DNA of 64,000 bases, from positions 1 through 64,000 of the forward strand of contig CAZEFT010000014.1 of assembly GCA_964511495.1 (NCBI GenBank), read 5' to 3'. The notes beneath the pieces were generated by a model, which was given only the letters and a program-made list of their open reading frames with translations, was not told where the DNA came from and made no database searches. The translations under genes were made by a program, and so were the position numbers. Of the stretch, positions 5,904 to 15,147 are shown piece after piece. This DNA comes from Litorimonas sp964511495 (GTDB lineage Bacteria > Pseudomonadota > Alphaproteobacteria > Caulobacterales > Maricaulaceae). Within the stretch, counting starts at the first letter, position 1. Each line of letters begins with the position of its first letter.

Positions 5904-7724
5904 ATGCGCGATTTTCAAACCTTACTGAGTGGAGCCGCACTCACCGCCCTATTGGCGCTCACAGCCTGTTCGGATGCCCAACAAAACACAGCCAAAGAGA
6001 CATCGCAGGCTAAAATTGAAGCCCGCATACAACCCACCTCCGTCGACAGCCAAGGCATGGTCGCCGCCGCCAACCCCCTCGCGGCACAAGCCGGAATTGA
6101 TATTTTGAAAGCGGGCGGATCGGCCGTGGATGCGGCCATTGCCGTTCAGACCGTATTGGGATTGGTAGAGCCACAAAGCTCCGGCATTGGCGGCGGCGCC
6201 TTTATGGTGGTCTATGACCCCAAGACAGCCAAAGTCTGGAATTATAACGGGCGGGAAACTGCCCCCGCCGATATTACGCCCGAGCTCTTCTTGGATCCTG
6301 ACACAGGAAAGCCCTTGCGTTATTTTGCGGGGATTGCTTCTGGCCGCTCAACCGGCGTGCCCGGTGCTATGGTCATGTTGCACAAAGCGCATGAGGATTA
6401 TGGTCGTCTGGATTGGGGCACACAAATGACCCCCGCCATAAAACTCGCCGAAGACGGCTTTGCCGTCAGCCCGCGTATGGCGGGTTTGGTCAAACGGATG
6501 GGCGGGTTTGTCTTAGGCGACGATGCAGAAGCCCGTGATTATTTCTTCATGGATGATGGCAGCACGATTCCCGAAGGGTTTATCCGCGATAATCAACCCT
6601 ATGCCGAAGTCTTACGCGCCTTGCAGGATAATCCGCGCGCGCTCTTGGAAGGGCCGATTGCCGACGCCATTATCGCCAAAACCCAAAAACCACCCCTCCC
6701 CGGCACGCTGACGCTGGAGGATATGGCGGCCTATCAACCGCAAAAGACAGAAGCACTCTGCGGGACTTATCGCGATCATATTTTATGTGGCGCACAACCC
6801 CCCGCTTCCGGCCCGATTGCGGTCTTGTCAATTTTAGGCCTGTTGGAAAATTTTGACATGCGTGTCCTCGGCCAATCCGAAGAGGCTTGGCATGTTTTCG
6901 CTGAAAGTTCGGCTTTGGCCTATGCGGACCGTAATAAATATGTGGCCGATCCTGATTTCATCGATGTCCCGGTCAAAGCCATGTTGGACAAAGACTATTT
7001 GAAATCACGAGCAGCGCTGATCTCACCGGATCAAGCCATGAAAGAGGTGAAAGCCGGCGACCCCGTCAGCTTTATTCGCGGCAAAGACGCTACACCGGAC
7101 AGCCCCGGCACCTCCCATTTCACCATTGTGGACAAGGACGGTCTGACCGTCTCCATGACGACCACCGTCGAAGCGCCCTTCGGCAGTCAACGCATGGTCA
7201 AAGGGTTCATGCTCAATAATCAGCTCACCGATTTTTCTTATCGCCCTGTCGATGCGCAAGGTAATCCCATTGCCAATGCTCCCGCCCCGCGTAAACGCCC
7301 GCGCTCTTCTATGTCGCCGCTCATCGTGTTTAATCCGGACGGAGAATTTTTATTCACAACAGGATCCCCCGGTGGAAATTCTATCATCGCCTATACCGCG
7401 AAAAGTGTGGTTGGACTCATTGACTGGAACCTCACACCGCAAGAGGCGATTGAGCTACCCAATGTGATTTCTCGGCGTGGACAAGTTCGGCTGGAGTCCC
7501 AAGACCTGAAATCCGAAGATACGGATGAGATTGATCGCGGCGCAGGCGCTGTCGAATTTGGCCTCTCCAATGAAATAGTCACGGCTCTGGAAACAGCCGG
7601 GCATAAGGTCGTGCGCTCCAAAGGCGAAATCTCCGGACTTCATATTATTTACCGCCAAGCAGACGGCACATTAATCGGCGGGGCCGACCCACGCCGAGAA
7701 GGTGTCGCCTTGGAAGTGAAATAA
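5904..7724 (+). CDS. ggt: Gamma-glutamyltransferase, lipoprotein form
   Basis: A 606-aa N-terminal nucleophile hydrolase precursor that cleaves and transfers the gamma-glutamyl group of glutathione in the periplasm. The N-terminus is a lipoprotein signal (hydrophobic 8-19, LTAC with Cys22). The autocleavage nucleophile is T403 in GTSHFTIVDKDG, giving large and small subunits. The small subunit keeps the oxyanion motif GSPGGNSI and the RKRPRSSMSP region. The start is supported by the signal peptide but has no Shine-Dalgarno, because a terminator ends at the preceding base. Translation may be leaderless or use an unrecognised upstream start. Together with gshA (57635-59002) the window covers both glutathione synthesis and breakdown. 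Confidence 0.93.
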   Translation: MRDFQTLLSGAALTALLALTACSDAQQNTAKETSQAKIEARIQPTSVDSQGMVAAANPLAAQAGIDILKAGGSAVDAAIAVQTVLGLVEPQSSGIGGGAFMVVYDPKTAKVWNYNGRETAPADITPELFLDPDTGKPLRYFAGIASGRSTGVPGAMVMLHKAHEDYGRLDWGTQMTPAIKLAEDGFAVSPRMAGLVKRMGGFVLGDDAEARDYFFMDDGSTIPEGFIRDNQPYAEVLRALQDNPRALLEGPIADAIIAKTQKPPLPGTLTLEDMAAYQPQKTEALCGTYRDHILCGAQPPASGPIAVLSILGLLENFDMRVLGQSEEAWHVFAESSALAYADRNKYVADPDFIDVPVKAMLDKDYLKSRAALISPDQAMKEVKAGDPVSFIRGKDATPDSPGTSHFTIVDKDGLTVSMTTTVEAPFGSQRMVKGFMLNNQLTDFSYRPVDAQGNPIANAPAPRKRPRSSMSPLIVFNPDGEFLFTTGSPGGNSIIAYTAKSVVGLIDWNLTPQEAIELPNVISRRGQVRLESQDLKSEDTDEIDRGAGAVEFGLSNEIVTALETAGHKVVRSKGEISGLHIIYRQADGTLIGGADPRREGVALEVK

Positions 7725-7794
7725 ACACTCCAAACCCCGCGATCCTCATGCGGTGAAGGGCGGAGCGTTTTTCATCGGGTTTATGAGGCTCTAA

Positions 7795-9201
7795 TTAAGG
7801 GGCCGCCGGGAGGCTGAGGCGAAAATGTGTGCCTGTTTCATCGGTTTTGACCAGAACCAGATCACCATTTTGAGCTGTGGCCAATTCCTTGGAGATTGTC
7901 AGCCCCAAGCCCGTGCGGCCATCACTGCCCTGTGATGCGGCAAAGGCCAAAAAGAGGTTCTTCTGTGTCCGCTCCGGCAAGCCCGGGCCATTATCCATGA
8001 TATCAATATAGACCGCCTCATCCGTCACATCCGCGCTGACAATAATCTTAGAGGACCTACCCGTTTCGCCTGTAGCGGCCCGCATGGCCTGCGCCGCATT
8101 GCGAAACAGATTATGCAAAATACGATAGGTTTGATCGGGATCTGCCGTGACTTGTAATCCGGTTGGCACCGAGTTTTTGAAGTCTAGTTCGGGAAACGAC
8201 TCCCTTATATCCCCGGCCACTTCGCCCAAGAGGAAAGAAATGCGCAAATCCTGTAATTGCGGATCCGCCGTATCGGCACGTGAAAAGGCGAGCACATCTT
8301 CTGTCAAACCCACGCCGCGCTCCACCGTACGCACGAGCTTTTCTCCCATATCTGAAACTTTTTCATCCTTATGAGTCGTCAATCGGTCGGAGACGAGCAA
8401 AGCCGTCGAGAGGACATTGCGCAAATCATGGTTGATTTTCGCCACGGACAGCCCCAACCCGGCCAGCCTTTCGCGTTGCCGAAAAGCGGAGCGCAGAGAT
8501 TGTTTCATATCGTAAAACTCGCGCTCCAACTCTCCGAGTTCATCCTTGCGTCGATTAGAACGACCCAAATTTTGACGATATTGCGGATTTTGTCGAAAGG
8601 TCTGCATCCCTGTCAGCAGGTTTTGTAAAGGTCGGACAATCATCATGACCATCGCAAAATAAATCAATGCGCCCGTAATCACAGCAATGGCGAGTGAGAG
8701 GAAAAATATCCGTCCGAAATAATTTCGAAGCTCTGCCTTTATCGCCTGACGCGGAATAATGAGTTCCATCCGCTCCTGCTTTTCAACCGGTGATGTGGCG
8801 ATGACACGCAAGCGGTCATCGCCCGTCGCAAAGAAATCGCCGAAAGCATTTCGAAATAGCGGGCGACGATCTCTGTTCCGCATATCAACATCAATATAAT
8901 TCACATCCGGCGGCGGCATGCCCAAAACCAAAGATGTCATCCCGTCTTGTTTAACGGCCAATAATTCGACCTTAGTTTGCTCAACGAAGTTACGGGTCAA
9001 CATTTCGGACGCTTCATAATCTGGTACACCCGTCAAAGCTTGCGTGAGCAGGCTGGCCTGATCAATGCGTTCGGTCAAAAGGGTTTGACGATATATCGCA
9101 GCCGAGGGCAAAAATAGGACAAGCTCCGCCAACATGACGAAACCAATCGTCATCATCAAAAGCTTGGCCGAAAGGCGTTTGGCAATATAGCCGTTTATCA
9201 T
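7795..9201 (-). CDS. Membrane sensor histidine kinase
   Basis: A 468-aa kinase. There are two membrane segments (about 14-36 and 165-189) flanking a roughly 130-residue periplasmic sensor region, followed by a HAMP-like linker (190-240). The dimerisation/phosphoacceptor helix has H258 in AKINHDLRNVL. The ATPase domain has an N box around RILHNLFRNAAQAM, then DNGPGLP and GRTGLGLTI. The phosphoacceptor motif NHDLRN differs from the common HELRTP. No response regulator is adjacent on this strand, so it is an orphan kinase. The signal is unknown. Confidence 0.9.
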   Translation of the reverse strand: MINGYIAKRLSAKLLMMTIGFVMLAELVLFLPSAAIYRQTLLTERIDQASLLTQALTGVPDYEASEMLTRNFVEQTKVELLAVKQDGMTSLVLGMPPPDVNYIDVDMRNRDRRPLFRNAFGDFFATGDDRLRVIATSPVEKQERMELIIPRQAIKAELRNYFGRIFFLSLAIAVITGALIYFAMVMMIVRPLQNLLTGMQTFRQNPQYRQNLGRSNRRKDELGELEREFYDMKQSLRSAFRQRERLAGLGLSVAKINHDLRNVLSTALLVSDRLTTHKDEKVSDMGEKLVRTVERGVGLTEDVLAFSRADTADPQLQDLRISFLLGEVAGDIRESFPELDFKNSVPTGLQVTADPDQTYRILHNLFRNAAQAMRAATGETGRSSKIIVSADVTDEAVYIDIMDNGPGLPERTQKNLFLAFAASQGSDGRTGLGLTISKELATAQNGDLVLVKTDETGTHFRLSLPAAP

Positions 9202-9314
9202 AAGGTCGGATTAGCCTGTTTCACGCGAGCATTAAAGACTGATATTAACGAGGACACTTAGCAACAACGCTTAAGGACAACACTGGGAGGTGCGGCCCTC
9301 ATTTTATGTCAGCT

Positions 9315-10754
9315 TTAATGCAGGCTCGCAAAGAAGCCCGCGAGTTTCTTGGTTTTGGGAGAGAATAAGGCCTCAGTATACCAAGAGCCCGCCGCGCGCT
9401 TTACAATTTCCGAGCGTGTCGGATAAGGCGAGATGAAAGCGGTCAGGCCGCGTATTTTTATCTTATTCGCCATGGCCAAGGAAATCAGCTGTATGATCTC
9501 ACCCGCTCCTTCGCCGACACAGGAGGCTCCCAGAATTTTACCCTTAGGCGTGGCAATAATTTTTATACCGCCTTCGGTTTTGCGCTCTGCGATAGCACGG
9601 TCATTTTCTTCGAATTCCCAATGGACGACTTTTATATCGCCATGAGCGTCGCGGGCTTGAGCCTCGGTTAAACCAATTGAGCCTAATTCCGGCTCGGAAT
9701 AAATGGCGGCTGGCATTCTGTCAGTAGTCGCTTTGGCAAGAATCCGAGCCAGAAAGGGTGGCATAAAATAGAAATGCTTGATCAATGCGCTAGCATGAAA
9801 TCCTGCGGCATGGGTCAGGCCGCCCATATCTTTTGCAACATCACCCGCTGCATAGACCCGCTTATTCGACGTGCGTAAATCTGCATCCACCGCAATACCC
9901 CGTCGATCATAATCGACTCCTGCGGCCTCTAAGTTTAATCCGTCAACGGAGGGTTTGCGGCCCGCAGCCACTAATAGATGTGAGCCAGATAAGATCTCTC
10001 CGCCTTCTAGTTCAATCTCAACGCCTGTCTCGGTTTTACGAATCTGTTGTGTTTTGACTGGAGCGCGGAAGATAACGCCTTCGCTCTCCAGAGCCTCAAC
10101 CAGAACTTTGGCATGTTCAGGCTCGGAACGCCCCAAAGGCGCCGCGATGTCGACAATCGTCACATCACTGCCCAGACGGTGGAAAGCCTGTCCTAATTCC
10201 AATCCGATTGGCCCGGCTCCGATCACCAAAAGATGTTCGGGCTGGCGGTCAACGGTAAAAATGTCTTCATTCGTTAAATAAGGCGTTTCCGACAGACCGG
10301 GAATAGGCGGCGCGGAGGCACGGGAGCCCGTTGCGACAACAAACCGTTTGGCCCGGACTTCAGTGGTCTCGGATTCGATGGTCTTGGCATCTTTAAAACG
10401 CGCATATTCGCGAATAACGGTACAGCCCAGACCTTCGAAACGTTCCTGTGAATCAACAGGAGCGATGGTGGCGATCACATCTTTCACATGTTGCTTCACA
10501 GCTTCAAAATCGACTTTGGGTTTGACGGGCTTAACCCCCATCACGGCTCCCGATGTCTGAGCGTGGGCGGATTTACCGGCAGCAATCATGGCTTTGGACG
10601 GCACACATCCCGTATTCAGGCAATCCCCGCCCATCTCTTCTGCTTCGAACAGAACGACTGAGCGTCCGAGTTGCGCCGCGCCTGAGGCAATGGATAAACC
10701 GGCCGAGCCCGCGCCGATAATACATATATCGACATCATACTGTGTTTTGGTCAT
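9315..10754 (-). CDS. FAD-dependent pyridine nucleotide-disulfide oxidoreductase
   Basis: A 479-aa flavoprotein of the mercuric reductase/dihydrolipoamide dehydrogenase fold. FAD-binding GAGSAGLS (14-21), redox-active C45/C50 in GGDCLNTGCVPSK, NAD(P)-binding GAGPIGLELG near 190, and the second FAD motif in RVYAAGDV are present. The C-terminus lacks the HxHPT ending of dihydrolipoamide dehydrogenases, having ISPYPTRSEIVKRAAG instead, and has no mercury-binding cysteine pair. That points to the broad MerA-like class usually found next to TVP38-type proteins. Such a gene lies 65 bases upstream (10820-11653). The electron acceptor is unknown. Confidence 0.85.
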   Translation of the reverse strand: MTKTQYDVDICIIGAGSAGLSIASGAAQLGRSVVLFEAEEMGGDCLNTGCVPSKAMIAAGKSAHAQTSGAVMGVKPVKPKVDFEAVKQHVKDVIATIAPVDSQERFEGLGCTVIREYARFKDAKTIESETTEVRAKRFVVATGSRASAPPIPGLSETPYLTNEDIFTVDRQPEHLLVIGAGPIGLELGQAFHRLGSDVTIVDIAAPLGRSEPEHAKVLVEALESEGVIFRAPVKTQQIRKTETGVEIELEGGEILSGSHLLVAAGRKPSVDGLNLEAAGVDYDRRGIAVDADLRTSNKRVYAAGDVAKDMGGLTHAAGFHASALIKHFYFMPPFLARILAKATTDRMPAAIYSEPELGSIGLTEAQARDAHGDIKVVHWEFEENDRAIAERKTEGGIKIIATPKGKILGASCVGEGAGEIIQLISLAMANKIKIRGLTAFISPYPTRSEIVKRAAGSWYTEALFSPKTKKLAGFFASLH

Positions 10755-10819
10755 GTGAACTCTCTCTTATTCTTTCATTCATGTATTGAGGTCTGGACGA
10801 AAAGGCTTCGCAGCCTGTC

Positions 10820-11653
10820 CTAAACCTCAACCGTCTTTTTCTTGAAAAATTTCTTATAAAGGGCAGGCAATAAGGCGACAAAGGCCAAAGCTAAAAAGGC
10901 CGGGAGGAAGTTCGCGCCTGCATCACGCACTAAAGCCCCGACATTGGCCGTTTCGCCTTTTTCAGCAGCGTCCAATAAGGTGCCGCGCAGGCCCGAACCG
11001 ATTAATGTATAGGCAATCGTGCCAGGGATAATGCCCAAGGCTGTTGAAATAAAATAGTCCCGGAACTTCGCCCCCAAAATAGCCGGAGCAATATTGACGA
11101 CGGCAAAGGGGAAGATGGGGATCAGGCGTAAGGTAAACAAATAGGATAAGGCGTTTTCATTAAAGCCTTTTTCCATTTTCGCCAAAAACGGCCCGGCAAT
11201 GGATTTCAATGTCTCACCCAAAGAAGTCTTGGCCGCAATAAACAGAATACACGCACCAATCGTCGCGCCAACGATGACCGCCGGGGCGCCGACATAGACA
11301 CCGAATAAAAAGCCTCCGCCAATCGTCAAAGCACTGGCCGGAACCATAAAAGCCGTGGCTGCAATATAAATACCGATAAAGGCAAAAAGGACGAGCCAGA
11401 AATTCTCCTCGACCAGTTTATTCAAATAGACGGCATTATCGCCCAAGGCAGCAGGGGTGAGTTGATTTTGCCAGCCCTGTGACAGGGCAAAAGCCAAGCC
11501 CGCTAATATAATGTATAGGGGCCAGAGCCTTATCCAGATTGGCTTTTTCGCCTTGTTTTTCACCTCAGTCGCGGCTGGTTTATTGGTGTCCGAAGCGGCG
11601 CTGTCATTATTGTTGGACATAGTCGGATCTAAAGCCTCATTTTGTACGGTCAT
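10820..11653 (-). CDS. TVP38/TMEM64 (DedA-like, VTT domain) membrane protein
   Basis: A 277-aa inner-membrane protein with a charged N-terminal tail (about 1-38) and six or so hydrophobic segments. The VTT-domain core is recognisable from the GGGFLFG region, the reentrant-like FTLRLIPIFPFAVVN segment and the IPGTIAYTLIGSG segment. VTT/DedA proteins are linked to lipid scrambling or membrane homeostasis, but the substrate here is not known. It is the promoter-proximal partner of the downstream flavoprotein. An alternative start at residue 12 is possible. Confidence 0.85.
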   Translation of the reverse strand: MTVQNEALDPTMSNNNDSAASDTNKPAATEVKNKAKKPIWIRLWPLYIILAGLAFALSQGWQNQLTPAALGDNAVYLNKLVEENFWLVLFAFIGIYIAATAFMVPASALTIGGGFLFGVYVGAPAVIVGATIGACILFIAAKTSLGETLKSIAGPFLAKMEKGFNENALSYLFTLRLIPIFPFAVVNIAPAILGAKFRDYFISTALGIIPGTIAYTLIGSGLRGTLLDAAEKGETANVGALVRDAGANFLPAFLALAFVALLPALYKKFFKKKTVEV

Positions 11654-11887
11654 TCTACTCTCTTTTTCAACTGCGCTGTTTCACCATTTGGTGCAAGCCT
11701 TTGCTTATGACGTTTCGGACGGAACCTCGCGACAAAACGCTTACGACAAATTTTGGTAACATCATCATGGGCGCCTACATAGAAGAGCTTTCACCGCTTG
11801 GCTTCTCACACCCTTTCACCTTTTTGTGTGGGCGGGGTCGCGCAGGTGTCACGGCTTTGTGAGCGTGTTTTTCCTGACACGCTACGC

Positions 11888-11916
11888 TTGACAGTTCGCG
11901 GTCAGGCTTTTATGGG
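11888..11916 (+). promoter_or_regulatory. Candidate rpmH operon promoter
   Basis: TTGACA (11888-11893) is separated by 17 bases from TATGGG (11911-11916), about 130 bases before the rpmH start. It lies in the 391-base gap 11654-12044, which otherwise holds no gene I can support. The spacing is ideal and the -10 is only partly consensus. Confidence 0.4.
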
Positions 11917-12044
11917 ACGCCTCTGAAATTCCGATGTGCTCGGAGGGCTTGCACCATCCTGCCTGTATGACACAGATGAGATAGATTTAGCGCCTTTTTA
12001 AGGCAGGGTATCAAATTCCGATTTGAACCCATTTGGAGAATGAA

Positions 12045-12179
12045 ATGAAACGTACATTCCAACCATCCGTTTTGGTTCGTAAGCGTCGTCACGGTTTCCG
12101 TTCACGCATGGCCACAAAAGCAGGACGTCAAATTTTGTCCCGCCGTCGTGCCAAGGGTCGTAAATCCCTTTCCGCCTAA
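12045..12179 (+). CDS. rpmH: 50S ribosomal protein L34
   Basis: A 44-aa protein, MKRTFQPSVLVRKRRHGFRS at the N-terminus and RRRAKGRKSLSA at the end, which is the standard L34 sequence and length. TTTGGAGAATGAA provides a GGAG ribosome site before the ATG. It is the first gene of the conserved rpmH-rnpA-yidC-engB cluster, with rnpA 21 bases downstream. Confidence 0.98.
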   Translation: MKRTFQPSVLVRKRRHGFRSRMATKAGRQILSRRRAKGRKSLSA

Positions 12180-12200
12180 TTTGAGACGGTTCGCCGTTTT

Positions 12201-12602
12201 ATGACGGCTGACACAAATAAGACAACAAAACTCGGCGTGCTGAAAAAGCGAGCCGAGTTTTTGCATGTCAGAGGGGGCGCTTACCGCGCACAAGGGGCGA
12301 TTGTCATTCAGATGCGCGCCAACCCGAGCCATGACGGCCTGCGTGTTGGCTTTACCGCGACGAAAAAAATCGGCAATGCCGTCACACGAAATCGCGCCAA
12401 ACGTCGCTTGCGGGAAATTGCCAGAGCGTTACTACCGATTTATGGACTGAACGGGCATGACTACGTTTTTATCGCTCGGGACAAGACTACACAGCGAGAA
12501 TGGTCGGCTTTGCTTGACGACGCGCAAAAAGCCCTCATAACGCTGTGCAGGAAAAAGGGGCCTAAACCCCCTATTAATACAGACGTGAAACAGAAGACAT
12601 AA
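12201..12602 (+). CDS. rnpA: Ribonuclease P protein component
   Basis: A 133-aa basic protein that binds RNase P RNA and helps it cut tRNA 5' leaders. The family signature is the RNR-like motif in RVGFTATKKIGNAVTRNR and AKRRLREIAR (about residues 48-75). The N-terminal LKKRAEFLHV region contacts the tRNA leader in characterised proteins. The C-terminal tail is lysine-rich and variable. It lies between rpmH and yidC in the usual order. Confidence 0.97.
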   Translation: MTADTNKTTKLGVLKKRAEFLHVRGGAYRAQGAIVIQMRANPSHDGLRVGFTATKKIGNAVTRNRAKRRLREIARALLPIYGLNGHDYVFIARDKTTQREWSALLDDAQKALITLCRKKGPKPPINTDVKQKT

Positions 12603-12637
12603 ACGGCGTCTCGCCTTCAAACTGAAAAAGCAGATCG

Positions 12638-14428
12638 ATGAACGAACAAAAAAATTTCATCTTGGCCATGGTGCTCTCCGCCCTCGTTTTGATCGGGTAT
12701 TGGTTTTTTGTCCAAGGCCCCGCCATCGAGCAGGCGAAACAAAATGCGCAAGAAGAGATGGAACGCGCCAAAGCCGAGCAGACATTGGTCGACCCAGAGG
12801 TTGCCCAGACGGTCGAACCTGCAAAATTACTGCCGCGCGAAGACCTTGTTGCACAGGGCGAGCGGATTAAAATCGATTCGCCCGGCATGCGCGGGAGTTT
12901 CCTGACAACTGGGGCGCGCTTTGATGATGTCACGCTGAAAAATTACGATAAAACTTTGGACCCCGCTGATGGACAGGTCTCTTTACTGTCTCCTGAAGGG
13001 TCAGAGAAAGCAGCCTATATTACCGATAACTGGGTGCGTGCCGGATTGGCGACAAATGGTTTTGACACCCCTTGGGCCGTTATCTCGGGCTCGACATTAA
13101 CTCCGACCTCTCCTGTTATTCTTGGCTATGCGGGTGACGGGTTTGAAATCCGCCGCACAATGAGTGTGGATGATCGTTACCTGGTCAAAATCGAAGATGT
13201 GGTGACCAATACCTCTAGCACTGAATTAGCACTGCAGCGCAAAGGCGTCACGCGCCAGCACAGCTTACCGGATGATTTGACCAATTTCTTTATTATTCAA
13301 GAAGGCCCAATTTCGGTCATCGACAATAAATATAACGACATGAAATATAAGGGTCTGCGCAAAAAAGGCTCTTGGTCAGAAACCGGACAATCCGGCTGGG
13401 TCGGTCTGTCGGATAAATATTGGCTTTTGGCCGCTATTGCCCCGCAACATAAAGTCATGACTGCTGAGCGTAAATTCAGAACCATTAACGACCAAGACGT
13501 TTACGAAACCTCTTACACTTTGGCGGCGACTACGCTGACTCCAGGCGCGTCTATCACATCGACGGGCTTTATGTTCGCCGGCGCCAAAGACCGCGACGTG
13601 CTCAAACGCTATGAAGCGGATTACGGCATTGCCCAAATGGAACTTGCCATTGATTGGGGGTTTGTTGGTATTTTGGTGAAACCGATTTATTGGGCCCTCT
13701 CCAAGCTTGGGACGATGTTCGGAAATTTCGGCATCGGTATTCTGGCTCTCACCTTAATCATTAAACTCATCATGTTCCCGCTCTTTAACAAGCAATATGA
13801 GAGCCAAGCGAAGATGAAGAAGGTTCAGCCTAAGCTGAAAAAACTTCAGGAACGCTATAAGGAAGACCGTATGAAGCTCCAGCAGGAGATGATGGCGCTT
13901 TATAAAAAAGAAGGGGCTAATCCAGTTGCCGGGTGCTTGCCGATCATTCCGACGATTTTCGTCTTCTTCGCCTTATATAAATCGGTCTTCATCAATATTG
14001 ATATGCGCCACGCGCCATTTTTCGGATGGATTCAGGATTTGTCGGCTCAAGATCCGCTCTCTGTTTTGAACTTGTTCGGCCTCTTGCCGTGGAGTTCCAA
14101 TCCGACAGGGATTGCTTTCTTGGCGATTGGCCCGCTCGCCATACTTTACGGTATTTCCATGAGCTTGATGTACACACTCACACCACCGGCAGGGGCTGGC
14201 GGCGGTGAACAAGCCGAGATGATGCAAAAGATGATGAAGTGGATGCCTTGGGTCTTTATGTTTATCCTCGCCCCCTTCCCCGCAGGTCTGCTGCTCTATT
14301 GGGTCTGGAACAATATTCTGTCCTTCGGTCAGCAATATTACATCACGCGAAAATATGACGTGGACACGCCCGTTGATGCGTTCTTCCGTAAAATTACAGG
14401 CAAGGCGGAACCCGATACGTCGAATTAG
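12638..14428 (+). CDS. yidC: Membrane protein insertase YidC
   Basis: A 596-aa Oxa1/YidC insertase of the Gram-negative type. It has an N-terminal signal anchor (about 6-24), a large periplasmic beta domain (about 45-335), then the conserved insertase core with transmembrane segments near 345-400, 415-440, 465-490 and 520-555. The core contains the cytoplasmic coiled-coil hairpin (KMKKVQPKLKKLQERYKEDR). It inserts and folds inner-membrane proteins alone or with SecYEG, including the oxidase subunits encoded at 42682-48906. It lies 35 bases after rnpA and 17 before engB. Confidence 0.98.
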   Translation: MNEQKNFILAMVLSALVLIGYWFFVQGPAIEQAKQNAQEEMERAKAEQTLVDPEVAQTVEPAKLLPREDLVAQGERIKIDSPGMRGSFLTTGARFDDVTLKNYDKTLDPADGQVSLLSPEGSEKAAYITDNWVRAGLATNGFDTPWAVISGSTLTPTSPVILGYAGDGFEIRRTMSVDDRYLVKIEDVVTNTSSTELALQRKGVTRQHSLPDDLTNFFIIQEGPISVIDNKYNDMKYKGLRKKGSWSETGQSGWVGLSDKYWLLAAIAPQHKVMTAERKFRTINDQDVYETSYTLAATTLTPGASITSTGFMFAGAKDRDVLKRYEADYGIAQMELAIDWGFVGILVKPIYWALSKLGTMFGNFGIGILALTLIIKLIMFPLFNKQYESQAKMKKVQPKLKKLQERYKEDRMKLQQEMMALYKKEGANPVAGCLPIIPTIFVFFALYKSVFINIDMRHAPFFGWIQDLSAQDPLSVLNLFGLLPWSSNPTGIAFLAIGPLAILYGISMSLMYTLTPPAGAGGGEQAEMMQKMMKWMPWVFMFILAPFPAGLLLYWVWNNILSFGQQYYITRKYDVDTPVDAFFRKITGKAEPDTSN

Positions 14429-14445
14429 ACGTATCGGACTCTTTC

Positions 14446-15147
14446 ATGTCGGAAGGCACCACCCCTTCATCTGAGACCGCAGCCACATCGGGCACGACGG
14501 AACTCAGCAAGGCCGATAAAGAACGGGGCCGTTTACTCTTTGCGCGAGACGTCGATTTCATGCGAAGCGCCGTTAGTCTGGAAACATTGCCGCCGCCCGA
14601 CCTGCCCGAAGTCTGTTTTGCGGGCCGGTCCAATGTCGGAAAATCCTCTTTGATTAATGCCCTGACCAATCGCAAAGGGCTAGCCCGAGCCTCCAATACG
14701 CCTGGCCGCACGCGGGAGCTGAATTATTTTAATGTCGACGGGCGGCTCTTTCTCGTTGATCTGCCGGGCTTCGGTTATGCCAAGGCTTCCAAAACTGATA
14801 TTGCGCGTTGGCAGATTTTAACGCGCGCCTATTTGCGTGGACGCGCCGGATTACGGCGTGTCTTTTTGCTGATTGATAGTCGTCACGGCATTAAAGCCGC
14901 CGATACCGACGTCATGGATATGTTGGACGAAACCGCCGTGACCTATCAAATCATTCTCACAAAGACTGATAAGTTGAAAAAGGGGGCGTTGGACAAAGTG
15001 TTGAGCGGAACCCAAAAAGCCATTGCCAAACGCCCCGCCGCCTACCCCAGGATCATCACGACAAGTTCGGAAAAAAAGAGCGGTTTGGATAATCTGCGCG
15101 CTGAGATTGCTGACTTGGCCTTACCCGAGAATCTGGCTAAGAGATGA
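14446..15147 (+). CDS. engB: Ribosome biogenesis GTPase YsxC/EngB
   Basis: A 233-aa GTPase needed for late 50S assembly. G1 GRSNVGKSS, G3 DLPGFG, and G4 TKTD are clear, with the switch region GLARASNTPGRTREL between. The N-terminal 30 residues are low-complexity Ser/Thr-rich and atypical, so translation from the ATG at 14446 gives a slightly extended form. It overlaps argB by 4 bases (ATGA), indicating coupling. Confidence 0.96.
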   Translation: MSEGTTPSSETAATSGTTELSKADKERGRLLFARDVDFMRSAVSLETLPPPDLPEVCFAGRSNVGKSSLINALTNRKGLARASNTPGRTRELNYFNVDGRLFLVDLPGFGYAKASKTDIARWQILTRAYLRGRAGLRRVFLLIDSRHGIKAADTDVMDMLDETAVTYQIILTKTDKLKKGALDKVLSGTQKAIAKRPAAYPRIITTSSEKKSGLDNLRAEIADLALPENLAKR

